DNA of 8,869 nt from Bacteroidales bacterium (GCA_016783865.1 JADHVS010000180.1:1-8869); one strand, 5' to 3'; shown: positions 1-7,411, counted from the stretch's first letter. A program made the numbers and translations. Notes: a model not told the origin generated them from the letters alone.

Positions 1-1
1 T

Positions 2-181
2 GTAGATGCCGCGGCAGTATACGTAAATGCTTCCACACGGTTTACTGATGGTTTTGAGTTTGGGTACGGAGCAGAGATTGGCATCAGCACCCAGAAGCTT
101 CATGCACGCGGGCCTATGGGGCTGAAGGAGTTGACGACTACGAAGTACATTATATATGGAAATGGGCAGATTAGGTCGTGA
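2..181 (+). CDS. proA: Gamma-glutamyl phosphate reductase, C-terminal end (partial)
   Basis: This is the last 59 codons of a gene that enters from the left edge in frame 2 and stops at TGA 179-181. ProA reduces gamma-glutamyl phosphate to glutamate semialdehyde with NADPH, the second step of proline synthesis in the cytoplasm. The identification rests on the highly conserved C-terminal block: [10 protein letters not shown], then GAEIGIST, then [16 protein letters not shown], which closely matches my memory of the end of E. coli ProA. The catalytic cysteine and cofactor-binding part lie outside the window. The last residue (Ser, TCG) and the TGA stop are already part of a 7-base tandem repeat. 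It converges on carA with a 48-base gap. proA beside carA fits the arginine/proline gene groupings often seen in Bacteroidota, but that context is inference. Confidence 0.95.
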   Translation, partial: VDAAAVYVNASTRFTDGFEFGYGAEIGISTQKLHARGPMGLKELTTTKYIIYGNGQIRS

Positions 182-199
182 ATCGTGAATCGTGAATCG
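176..199. repeat. Heptamer tandem repeat TCGTGAA, three copies
   Basis: Three exact consecutive copies of TCGTGAA occupy 176-182, 183-189 and 190-196, followed by a partial TCG. The first copy contains the last codon and the TGA stop of proA. Each unit carries TGA, and because 7 is not a multiple of 3 the array presents this stop in several frames. It looks like a short intergenic microsatellite. Confidence 0.85.
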
Positions 200-221
200 G
201 AAAGATCAGTGAACCTGAAAT

Positions 222-242
222 CCTACTGCCTACTGACTACTG
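222..242. repeat. Heptamer tandem repeat CCTACTG, three near-identical copies
   Basis: CCTACTG at 222-228 and 229-235 is followed by ACTACTG at 236-242. On the minus strand this reads CAGTAGT, CAGTAGG, CAGTAGG. The carA stop (TAG, complement of 230-232) and its last three codons (Ser-Ser-Gln) are encoded inside the array. It is separated by 22 bases from the TCGTGAA array and has a different unit sequence. Confidence 0.8.
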
Positions 243-1312
243 TTTATAATCTCAATGAACTGATCAAACAAAAATTCAGTGTCGGTTGGTCCGCCTGAAG
301 CTTCAGGGTGGAATTGAGTTGAAAAGAATGGTTTTGATTTATGCTTAATCCCCTCATTGGTGCCGTCGTTCAGATTGTTAAAATAAGGCACCCAGTCTTT
401 TGTAAGTGTCTTATTATCAATAGCAAATCCATGGTTTTGCGAGGTGATAAACGATTGGTTGGTGCCGGCCAGGATAACGGGCTGATTGTGACTGCGATGT
501 CCGTACTTCAGCTTATAGGTATCGGCTCCTGAAGCAAGTGCCATGAGCTGATTTCCAAGGCAGATCCCCATAATAGGGATGTCCTTTTTAAAAGCTTTAA
601 TCAGATTACTGACAGTAGTAGTGCATTGTTTCGGATCACCCGGTCCGTTGGATATAAACAATCCGTCATATTCTTCATCCAGAAAATCATAATCCCAGGG
701 AACCCGGATCACGGTTGTATCTCTTTTTAGCAAATAGCGGATGATACTATATTTTACACCACAATCGATTAACAGGATCTTGTATCTACCCTCCCCATAA
801 ACTTCTTTTTCAGAGATGCTGACTTTATCCACAAGGTTTTCCTTATTCGGATCATACAGATCAACATCCTGGTCATTAAAAATGATTTTTCCAAGCATGG
901 TACCTTTTTCCCTAAGGATCTTTGTAAGCTGCCTGGTATCAATACCACAGATACCCGGGATCTCATTTTCTATAAGCCATTCTCCAAGGCTTTTCTCAGC
1001 ATTCCAATGGCTGTATTCAACGGAGTAATCAGATACGATCAATCCGGAAATGTGCAACCGGTCAGATTCAAAAAATTTGAGCATTCGATTGTCAACAGTA
1101 TCCTGGGGGACTCCATAATTACCAATAAGTGGATAGGTCAAAACAAGGATTTGTCCCTTATAAGAAGGATCGGTAAGACTTTCGGGATATCCGGTCATTG
1201 CCGTATTGAAAACCACTTCACCTGAGATCGACTTTTTAAAGCCAAAAGAGTTTCCTTGAAACTCAGTGCCATCCTCCAGTACCAGGTGTATCTTGTGTTT
1301 TTTGACAGTCAT
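230..1312 (-). CDS. carA: Carbamoyl-phosphate synthetase small (glutaminase) subunit
   Basis: The 360-residue product hydrolyses glutamine and passes ammonia to the large subunit CarB, giving carbamoyl phosphate for arginine and pyrimidine synthesis in the cytoplasm. The N-terminal CPSase domain has the conserved run GEVVFNTAMTGYPESLTDPS (about residues 31-50). The C-terminal class I glutamine amidotransferase domain shows ISNGPGDP, the nucleophile loop GICLGNQL with Cys251, QNHGFAID, and the HPEASGGP loop with His335 and Glu337, so the catalytic triad is complete. Length is close to the family norm (about 360-380). I chose ATG at 1310-1312; a TTG at 1336 would add eight residues and overlap the upstream gene. 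The ATG lies 4 bases after the upstream stop, so translational coupling and cotranscription are likely. No Shine-Dalgarno is seen. carB is not adjacent on the side visible here. The C-terminus is formed by a heptamer repeat. Confidence 0.96.
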   Translation of the reverse strand: MTVKKHKIHLVLEDGTEFQGNSFGFKKSISGEVVFNTAMTGYPESLTDPSYKGQILVLTYPLIGNYGVPQDTVDNRMLKFFESDRLHISGLIVSDYSVEYSHWNAEKSLGEWLIENEIPGICGIDTRQLTKILREKGTMLGKIIFNDQDVDLYDPNKENLVDKVSISEKEVYGEGRYKILLIDCGVKYSIIRYLLKRDTTVIRVPWDYDFLDEEYDGLFISNGPGDPKQCTTTVSNLIKAFKKDIPIMGICLGNQLMALASGADTYKLKYGHRSHNQPVILAGTNQSFITSQNHGFAIDNKTLTKDWVPYFNNLNDGTNEGIKHKSKPFFSTQFHPEASGGPTDTEFLFDQFIEIINSSQ

Positions 1313-1316
1313 TGAT

Positions 1317-2783
1317 TTAGTCCTGTTGCTTTGCAAGTAGAGAATCTATGATCTTTTCGACCTGCTCGGCATCTATCTTTTTTGCAATGATCTTTTTATC
1401 CTTATCGAGGAGATACAGGGAAGGTGTTGTGGCAACGTCATATACATTCTTATAACTAAAATCGTATGGATTCCAGCAATTGATCCAGTCATACAGTCCA
1501 TGTTCATTAACGAAATCAATCCATTTTACCTTTCCTTCCTCTCCCCCCAGCATATGCATAGCCACCACCTGAACATCTTTATCTTTGAGCCTCTTGTAAG
1601 CTTCATACAAATTAGGTGTACCGGTTTTGCAATGCCCGCAATCTGCTTCCCAGAAATATAAGATGGTAAAGGTGGATTTTATATCAAACAGGTTGAAGAA
1701 ATTACCGACATACGGATTTTTTTTCAGCTCTTCATTATCGGCTGCCGCCATGATATGATCGGCTGACACGTTAACCATCTGGAAATCCTCTGCAGTCTGA
1801 CCGATAAGGGTGGGTTTGCTTTTCTCTACCCGCTCTTCAAGTTTACTGATAAACTCGGGATCACTCCAGTGGGCGTCAGGGATGTAATAATGCTCGGCAA
1901 TGTGAATATATACGGCATCCATCCCCATGATCTGGCTTTTAGCGAAATGGTTAAAAAGGGTAATGAGCATATACCTGAATAGCTGAGGATCAGTACGCGA
2001 CTTTCCAATCAGCATGTCGACCTCCCTGATCAGGGTATCAGGCGCCTGGTAAACCACCTTTTCGATATAGGTCATGACTTTCTGTTCATAAAAAGGTGTC
2101 CTCAGAAGCCGTACATCAGATATATCGAAATTATCAAAATAATGTACCTTATAATATTTATACTGGAATGCAGGATCTATTACATTGCCTTCTTCATCTT
2201 TTGGCGGATCCGGCACCTTTACTTCCTGGAGAGCCAACAGGAACTTGCTGAAAAAAGTACCCTCATTCGAACCTATCAGGTCTTCGATATGGGTCATTAC
2301 ATCATCATTAAGAGCAGTCAGCTCTTCCTGGATTTTGGTTTTCTCTTCTTCTGGTTCCGCAGCCTTCACCCTGGTCTGTATCTCTTTTGCCCGGGCCGAC
2401 TGTTTTTTAAGATAACGCTGGTAATCATAAAAGAGGCTGTTTTCTTCTGATCCCTTAATGACTATGTGCTCCATAAAATCCACAGTGTCATTTTCAACAT
2501 AAAATTCCTGGTCATCACTCAACAGCAAATCGAAAAAGCTTTTATTCGGGAGAAACAATAAATACATTCCCTGGGGTAAAGGCTCTTCTCCTTCAAAAAC
2601 ACCCACTCCTTTACTGTCAAGCACGGCAGTATCTTTTGGAACATAGGAAGCATTGAAACGGTGACCAATGGTGACGGTATCACCCGGGAAGTCTTTAAGT
2701 TTGACTTCAATCCTGTAACTTTGAGCTGATATAATACTGATGGAAAATATGAATAAACAGCTTAAAAGATATAATTTTCGCAT
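1317..2783 (-). CDS. Exported thioredoxin-like protein (DUF4369/DUF5106-type with CGHC thioredoxin fold)
   Basis: The 488-residue product starts with a signal peptide: MRKLYLL, a hydrophobic core, then SIISA-QS with likely cleavage after Ala20, so it should work outside the cytoplasm, probably in the periplasm. Residues about 22-110 look like a DUF4369-type beta domain. About 120-160 is a charged helical stretch that may form a coiled coil. The middle, about 180-330, resembles the DUF5106 region of Bacteroidota redoxin proteins. The last 150 residues are a TlpA/ResA-like thioredoxin fold with WEADCGHC (Cys382, Cys385) and the cis-proline motif ATTP (Pro454). Such proteins usually act as thiol-disulfide oxidoreductases; the substrate here is unknown. 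In-frame ATGs at 2789, 2798 and 2822 are alternatives; I prefer 2783 (or 2789) because it gives a standard signal peptide, while 2822 lies inside a hairpin. carA follows 4 bases after the stop. Confidence 0.85.
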   Translation of the reverse strand: MRKLYLLSCLFIFSISIISAQSYRIEVKLKDFPGDTVTIGHRFNASYVPKDTAVLDSKGVGVFEGEEPLPQGMYLLFLPNKSFFDLLLSDDQEFYVENDTVDFMEHIVIKGSEENSLFYDYQRYLKKQSARAKEIQTRVKAAEPEEEKTKIQEELTALNDDVMTHIEDLIGSNEGTFFSKFLLALQEVKVPDPPKDEEGNVIDPAFQYKYYKVHYFDNFDISDVRLLRTPFYEQKVMTYIEKVVYQAPDTLIREVDMLIGKSRTDPQLFRYMLITLFNHFAKSQIMGMDAVYIHIAEHYYIPDAHWSDPEFISKLEERVEKSKPTLIGQTAEDFQMVNVSADHIMAAADNEELKKNPYVGNFFNLFDIKSTFTILYFWEADCGHCKTGTPNLYEAYKRLKDKDVQVVAMHMLGGEEGKVKWIDFVNEHGLYDWINCWNPYDFSYKNVYDVATTPSLYLLDKDKKIIAKKIDAEQVEKIIDSLLAKQQD

Positions 2784-2807
2784 AAACATATTTTGCATAT
2801 ATAACGG

Positions 2808-2841
2808 AAAAAATCGTGCCATAGCATATCATCAGGCACGA
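2808..2841 (-). terminator. Hairpin plus U-tract in leader of the thioredoxin-like gene (terminator or attenuator candidate)
   Basis: TCGTGCC (2814-2820) and GGCACGA (2835-2841) form a perfect 7-bp stem around a 14-base loop. Read leftward, the stem is followed directly by six U (complement of A2808-2813). This is the layout of a Rho-independent terminator on the minus strand. It lies between the candidate -7 box (2853-2860) and the ATG at 2783, so it could attenuate the operon or simply be a 5' stabilising hairpin. The long loop and short stem weaken the terminator reading. Confidence 0.45.
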
Positions 2842-2852
2842 ACTTTAATGGG

Positions 2853-2860
2853 CAAAGATA
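2853..2860 (-). promoter_or_regulatory. Candidate Bacteroidota -7 promoter box for the thioredoxin-like gene and carA
   Basis: The minus strand reads TATCTTTG here, an exact match to TAnnTTTG. Transcription would start near 2845-2848, leaving a leader of about 60 bases that begins almost at once with the hairpin at 2814-2841. I see no clear TTTG -33 element at the usual distance, so support rests on the -7 box alone. Confidence 0.45.
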
Positions 2861-3109
2861 AGCTTTTAGGATTAAATTTTAGGACGACAGGGTCTTTATT
2901 TCCCAGGTGGATTTGTTTCGGCAATAGCAACCGAAATATTACAAATATAATCTCCCATTCGTTCGCATAGTGGAAGGAATTGAAGCTCCTCGCCGCAAGC
3001 AGCGGGCAATGCGCTCGCAGGATTCAGGTTATTTCTCAGGTCCTGGGGAAACCATATAAGGAAAGAAAAAGAGCGGCACAGCAAAAAATTCATTTTTTTA
3101 AAAAACTAA
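2861..3109. other. Structured non-coding part of a 391-base divergent spacer
   Basis: This is the core of the spacer between the starts at 2783 and 3175; no convincing gene is present. Two fold-prone elements are visible. At 2912-2945, TTTCGG (2916-2921) pairs with CCGAAA (2931-2936) and the flanking TTTG (2912-2915) pairs with CAAA (2942-2945) across a 5-base bulge. At 2992-3007, GCCGC-AAGCA-GCGGGC folds as a 5-bp stem with one bulged G, inside a stretch (about 2970-3025) clearly richer in G and C than its surroundings. That second element resembles degenerate forms of the CCGC-AAGC-GCGG palindromes that recur between genes in many environmental genomes. It could be a dispersed repeat relic or part of an unrecognised small RNA. 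Confidence 0.4.
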
Positions 3110-3140
3110 TTGGTCAGTAAAAGTGTTTATACTAAATTTA
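3110..3140 (+). promoter_or_regulatory. Candidate Bacteroidota promoter for the prenyl synthase gene
   Basis: TTG at 3110-3112 (-33-like) is followed after 20 bases by TAAATTTA at 3133-3140, which matches TAnnTTTG at all but the last position. Transcription would start near 3146, about 30 bases before ATG 3175. A rival -7 box, CATATTTG at 3155-3162 (one mismatch), would give a very short leader. Either one argues for the ATG over the upstream TTG at 3160. Confidence 0.4.
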
Positions 3141-3174
3141 GATTACATTACAACCATATTTGAAATATATTCGG

Positions 3175-4149
3175 ATGCTGGGTTTTTCAGAGGCACAACA
3201 TATTATCAATGAACGACTGAATAAGCTGAGTTTAAAAAACGAGCCGGTGGAATTGTACGAGCCGGTGCGGTATATATTATCCATTGGTGGGAAAAGGCTT
3301 CGTCCTGCACTGGTACTAATGTCATGCAGCCTCTATACAGATTCAGTTGATCATGCGATACAACCGGCCCTTGGCATAGAGGTTTTCCATAATTTTACTT
3401 TGCTGCACGACGATATCATGGATCAGTCAAAGGTTCGGCGTAACCAACCCACCGTACATAACAAATGGAATAATAATATTGCTATTTTGTCGGGTGACAC
3501 AATGTCGATACTTTCCTATCGGTACATCTCGCAATGCCCTGAAGATCAGCTGAAAGATGTTCTTGAATTATTCAATACAACGGCGCTGGAGGTATGCGAA
3601 GGACAGCAATTTGATCTGAATTTTGAAAATGAAATGCAGGTTGGTGTGAGTGATTATATCAGGATGATCGAATTGAAAACTTCAGTATTAATAGCTGCCA
3701 GTTTAAAGCTGGGTGCCATTTTGGGAAGGGCGTCCACGGAGGACCGTCATCATCTGTATGAGTTCGGAAGAAACCTGGGTATTGCCTTTCAGATCCGCGA
3801 CGATTACCTCGACACTTTTGGAGATCCAGATAAATTTGGCAAGAGGATTGGCAATGATATTGTTACCAACAAAAAGACCTATCTGATGATTATGGCCCTG
3901 GAACTTTCCAGGGGAAAGCATCACGATGAATTGAATCAACTCCTGCAAAATAGTGACATTGAGCCGGAGGAAAAGATCAATGCTGTAAAGAACATCTATA
4001 CCCAACTTGAAGTTGGAAAAATTTCCGAATTAAAAGCGCAGGAATACTACGATAGATCTCTCCTGTCGTTAAGAAATGTTTCGGTGGCAGGGGACAAAAA
4101 AGAAGCTTTGTTTCAATTTGCCAGCGAACTCATGGAGAGGGAAACTTAA
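3175..4149 (+). CDS. Trans-type polyprenyl (isoprenyl) diphosphate synthase, IspA/GGPPS-like
   Basis: The 324-residue cytosolic enzyme should condense isopentenyl diphosphate with allylic diphosphates to make a linear all-trans prenyl diphosphate for quinones or other isoprenoids. All key family motifs are present: GGKRLRP (residues 38-44), the first aspartate-rich motif DDIMD (79-83) followed by the RR pair and QPTVH, a GD pair near 107-108, and the second aspartate-rich motif DDYLD (209-213) followed by GD, with a later FGK. Phe74 sits five residues before DDIMD, and this motif lacks the two-residue insertion of bacterial type II farnesyl synthases. By the known chain-length rules this suggests a short to medium product (about C15-C20), but length cannot be settled by eye. 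ATG 3175 is preferred; a TTG at 3160 would add five residues. It converges on the DUF2723 gene with 9 bases between stops, and no separate terminator hairpin fits there. Confidence 0.93.
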   Translation: MLGFSEAQHIINERLNKLSLKNEPVELYEPVRYILSIGGKRLRPALVLMSCSLYTDSVDHAIQPALGIEVFHNFTLLHDDIMDQSKVRRNQPTVHNKWNNNIAILSGDTMSILSYRYISQCPEDQLKDVLELFNTTALEVCEGQQFDLNFENEMQVGVSDYIRMIELKTSVLIAASLKLGAILGRASTEDRHHLYEFGRNLGIAFQIRDDYLDTFGDPDKFGKRIGNDIVTNKKTYLMIMALELSRGKHHDELNQLLQNSDIEPEEKINAVKNIYTQLEVGKISELKAQEYYDRSLLSLRNVSVAGDKKEALFQFASELMERET

Positions 4150-4158
4150 ACAATCTTC

Positions 4159-7100
4159 CTACCGGGGCTGGGGCAATGGTGCTCCTTGCTGCGGCTGAAA
4201 ATAACGCTGATAGTTAAGGGTAAACAACTCTTCAGCCTTTTTTGATAATTCATCCCGTCCCGCATTTGCCGTAATCCGCCTGTAATCCTGTGTTACCTGC
4301 AAAGCAAGGCGTAATTCATAATCAGTGCTCTGCCTTAATTCCGTCTTCAATGACATAAAATATGACAGGTCTTCGGCTGCCATATCCAGATGAGTATTAG
4401 CGATGGAATCTGCCTTTTCAGGCTGGTTGCAATTGTAATATGCTTCGGCAATGGCCGGGACAAAAAGATCAAAAGGAACCTTGTCGTTTGGCATTAATTG
4501 CATGCACTTGTCGAGCACCCTGTTGGCGGAATCTAATTTATTCTCCTGGATAAGACTTTCAGCCAGGCGGGTAAAATTATTCCTTAGCTTAATTACACCC
4601 AGGGTTCTGATGTTGTAATAATCGAGATACACATCCGGTTGGTCCATCCTGCCATATGAGAATTTATTCATCATGTTGTCATACAGAATATCGGTATCAA
4701 TTCTTCCATAAGTATAAAAATTCCTTCCCGGGGTTCTGATCGGAACCAACCGGTATGCATACCCTTCTATCTGGAAATAGGGCTCAAGGTTTAACGCACC
4801 TTCATTACCGGCAGCAACAAAATATATGGGTCTGTCCCAATCATTGGTAGCCAGAATATCAAGTTGCATCATCTCATTCTTCAGGATAGTGTTCTTGCTC
4901 AAACGGAAATCGATGTATGGAACCATCTTGCCTGCATCTTCCGGCTTGACCGTCCCATTACGCAGTACTTTCGCAGAGTCGACAGTAAGCCTGAAATTTT
5001 TGGTCGGGACAAAATCCAGGCTCATGCCAGGCTGAGGCGTTACTTTTGACCTTGGATCATTGCTTATTATAAAATCAACAACCTGTTTCAGTTCGACATT
5101 ATTTTTAAATGTTTCCAGCAGGTAGAGGTAATTATTGGTTCCGTCCTGGTATTTTTCCACCGGTAACGACATTGGAATGGGATCAGACTCATAGGCCTTG
5201 TTTTTCATCACATCAATGTACCATTGAGTGTTGAAAAGCATCAGGTTGATGATCCTGACGTCGGTTCTTACACCTTCCACTTCCTGGATATACCAGAGCG
5301 GAAATGTATCGTTATCCCCATTGGTAAAGATAATGGCATTCGGGGCACAACTGTTGAGGTAATTGTATGCATGATCCCTGGCAGTGTAGCGACCCGAACG
5401 GTTATGATCGTCCCAGTTTTCCCGGGCCATTAGTCCCGGCACTAAAATAAGGCTGATCAGGATGGCCACACCTGCACTGATAAGTACCGGTACCTTTTTC
5501 CTGAGAAAATCATACAGGGAAAGTACTCCGAGTCCTATCCAGATGGCAAATGCATAAAATGATCCTACATACGAATAATCCCGCTCCCTTGGTTCCTGGG
5601 GTTTTTGATTCAGGTACACCACAATGGCGATCCCGGTGAGGACAAAGAGGAACAGGACCACAGAGAAATCTTTTTTATGTTTCTTCGAATGGTAGAAAAC
5701 ACCTATCAGACCCAGCAGCAGGGGCAGCATATAATATTCGTTTCGGGCTTTATGATTCAGATACCTTGATGGCACCTTATCCTGGGACCCCAGCCTCGCT
5801 TCATCAATAAATTTAATGCCACTCAGCCAGTTACCGTTTATAATCTCTCCATGTCCCTGGATATCATTCTGGCGGCCTGCAAAGTTCCACATGAAATACC
5901 TCAGGTACATATGCCCGACCTGGTATTTGAAGAAAAAGGCCAGGTTATTTCCGAAAGAGGGTTTTGTTATCGCCTGCATTTTATTATCCCGTCCCCTGAC
6001 ATTCACTTTTTTACCTTTAATCTTCACCCAGGATTCATAGGCTTGCACGTGTGCCGGATCGTTGCTATACATCCTGGGAAACACAGTGGTTAATTCCGGG
6101 GAAAATATATATTCACTTTTCTTGTCGATTTCTTTGTATTTCCCGTCCGCTTTCCTGTACACCGGTGCCCCTTCCTTTATATCGATAATAGGTGCGTTGT
6201 AATACGGTCCCTTTACCAGGGGCCTGTTCCCATATTGTTCCCGCTTGAGATAAGATATAAGGTCAAACACAGTTTCCGGATTGTTCATATCCATGGGTGG
6301 ATTGGCATTCGACCGGATCACAATCAGTGTGAATGAAGAATAACCGATGATGATCATGGTAAAAGCCAGAATGACAGTATTTAAAATGACCTTATTCTTT
6401 TTATGGGTATAATACACACCATAGGCAATTAATCCACCTACCAGTAATCCGTAAAATAGTACACCGGAATTGAAAGGTAAGCCAAAGCTATTCACGAAGG
6501 CCAGTTCAAACCAGGAAGCTAATATCACGAACCAGTTGATCACACCGTATTGGATGAAACCAAGGATGATCACTGACAACAACAGGGCGTATGTGATCCC
6601 TTTGGGGGTAACTTTGAATTTTTTGAAATAGTAAACAAGGACGATCGCAGGAATGGCCAGCAGGTTCAGCAGGTGAACCCCGATCGAAAGCCCCATCAAA
6701 TAGGCAATAAGCAGGATCCATCTGTTGGAATGGGGTTCATCCGCCACATTTTCCCATTTAAGGATTGCCCAGAAGACGACTGCAGTGAAGAGAGATGAGT
6801 TAGCATATACTTCTCCTTCCACAGCAGAAAACCAGAATGAATCACTGAAAGTATAGGCCAGTGCTCCGACGAGTCCGCTTCCAAAAATGGCCACAAGCTG
6901 GTGTAATTTATATTCCCCGTTTTTTATCACTATTTTTTTGGCCAGGTGGGTGATTGTCCAGAACAGGAACATTATGGTCAGGCTGCTGCTCAGTGCCGAC
7001 AACACGTTGATCATTTTGGCCGCGTTGGCGGGGTCTCCGGCAAACAATGAAAAAAACCGTCCCAATAACAGGAAAAAAGGTGCTCCCGGTGGATGGGGGA

Positions 7101-7242
7101 CCTCCAGCTTATATGAACAGGCAATAAATTCTCCACAATCCCATAAACTATTGGTCGGTTCAAGCGTCAATAAATAAACAGTCGTTGCAATGGCAAATGC
7201 CAACCATCCCAACAAAAGGTTCCAACGGGTATATTGCTTCAT
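4159..7242 (-). CDS. DUF2723 (GT117-type) multi-pass membrane protein, probable protein O-glycosyltransferase
   Basis: The 1027-residue product begins with about 600 residues holding roughly 12-13 membrane segments, including TM1 at about 8-26 and the last near 585-605, with a large extracytoplasmic loop at about 310-500. Right after TM1 comes the hallmark SLWDCGEFIA with acidic residues Asp35 and Glu38, then HPPGAP; this first-loop acidic motif is the usual catalytic site of GT-C glycosyltransferases. A soluble C-terminal part carries TNGDNDTFPLWY (near 640-651), a conserved block of this family, then a TPR-like helical stretch (about 890-955) and a Gln/Pro-rich tail. DUF2723 includes human TMEM260, an O-mannosyltransferase, and forms CAZy family GT117. 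Sugar and targets here are unknown; many Bacteroidota O-glycosylate exported proteins. ATG 7242 is chosen; a TTG at 7263 would add seven polar residues. No strong promoter box was seen upstream. Confidence 0.85.
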   Translation of the reverse strand: MKQYTRWNLLLGWLAFAIATTVYLLTLEPTNSLWDCGEFIACSYKLEVPHPPGAPFFLLLGRFFSLFAGDPANAAKMINVLSALSSSLTIMFLFWTITHLAKKIVIKNGEYKLHQLVAIFGSGLVGALAYTFSDSFWFSAVEGEVYANSSLFTAVVFWAILKWENVADEPHSNRWILLIAYLMGLSIGVHLLNLLAIPAIVLVYYFKKFKVTPKGITYALLLSVIILGFIQYGVINWFVILASWFELAFVNSFGLPFNSGVLFYGLLVGGLIAYGVYYTHKKNKVILNTVILAFTMIIIGYSSFTLIVIRSNANPPMDMNNPETVFDLISYLKREQYGNRPLVKGPYYNAPIIDIKEGAPVYRKADGKYKEIDKKSEYIFSPELTTVFPRMYSNDPAHVQAYESWVKIKGKKVNVRGRDNKMQAITKPSFGNNLAFFFKYQVGHMYLRYFMWNFAGRQNDIQGHGEIINGNWLSGIKFIDEARLGSQDKVPSRYLNHKARNEYYMLPLLLGLIGVFYHSKKHKKDFSVVLFLFVLTGIAIVVYLNQKPQEPRERDYSYVGSFYAFAIWIGLGVLSLYDFLRKKVPVLISAGVAILISLILVPGLMARENWDDHNRSGRYTARDHAYNYLNSCAPNAIIFTNGDNDTFPLWYIQEVEGVRTDVRIINLMLFNTQWYIDVMKNKAYESDPIPMSLPVEKYQDGTNNYLYLLETFKNNVELKQVVDFIISNDPRSKVTPQPGMSLDFVPTKNFRLTVDSAKVLRNGTVKPEDAGKMVPYIDFRLSKNTILKNEMMQLDILATNDWDRPIYFVAAGNEGALNLEPYFQIEGYAYRLVPIRTPGRNFYTYGRIDTDILYDNMMNKFSYGRMDQPDVYLDYYNIRTLGVIKLRNNFTRLAESLIQENKLDSANRVLDKCMQLMPNDKVPFDLFVPAIAEAYYNCNQPEKADSIANTHLDMAAEDLSYFMSLKTELRQSTDYELRLALQVTQDYRRITANAGRDELSKKAEELFTLNYQRYFQPQQGAPLPQPR

Positions 7243-7321
7243 GAGGAAATGATTATCGATCAATAATATCTGGGCGAATTTAATGTTTTTCTTATTATAA
7301 ACTAATCAACAAAGAATGGAT

Positions 7322-7354
7322 TTTGCCGAGTTTGCTTTGTATGATATAATTTTG
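7322..7354 (+). promoter_or_regulatory. Bacteroidota-type promoter for the peptidase-propeller gene
   Basis: TTTG at 7322-7325 is followed after 21 bases by TAATTTTG at 7347-7354, an exact match to TAnnTTTG. Transcription would start near 7360, giving a leader of about 50 bases before ATG 7412. This is the best promoter candidate in the window. It lies in the 169-base spacer shared with the divergent DUF2723 gene. Confidence 0.6.
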
Positions 7355-7411
7355 AAGTATTTTCGAAGGATAAGCTGAAGGCTTGAAAGAAAGAAAAAAA
7401 CGGATCAGGCT

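Noticed and set aside
204..265. Inverted repeat GATCAGT (204-210) and ACTGATC (259-265) as a convergent terminator
   Set aside because: The arms are only 7 bases, 48 bases apart, and the right arm is carA coding sequence; no T-tract follows.
294..307. Perfect 14-base palindrome CCTGAAGCTTCAGG
   Set aside because: It lies inside the carA codons for the conserved catalytic loop HPEASGG, so coding constraint plus chance explains it; no sign of an operator.
1313..1336. Longer carA beginning at TTG 1336
   Set aside because: It adds eight non-conserved residues and overlaps the upstream gene by 20 bases; ATG 1312 gives the usual N-terminus.
2754..2783. Lipoprotein signal (LLSC) in the thioredoxin-like protein
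   Set aside because: The cysteine is only nine residues from the start with no room for a hydrophobic core before it; cleavage at SIISA-Q by signal peptidase I fits better.
2896..3093. 65-codon open frame on the minus strand in the divergent spacer
   Set aside because: Composition is unlike a real protein family, it is interrupted in concept by the hairpins at 2912-2945 and 2992-3007, and it has no promoter or start signal. It most likely is a chance frame over a non-coding or repeat-derived stretch.
4150..4158. Shared terminator between the prenyl synthase and DUF2723 genes
   Set aside because: The gap is only 9 bases and no stem with T-tract is visible at or around it.
7243..7263. Longer DUF2723 protein beginning at TTG 7263
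   Set aside because: The extra seven residues are polar and not part of the membrane start; ATG 7242 begins directly with MKQYTRWN before TM1.
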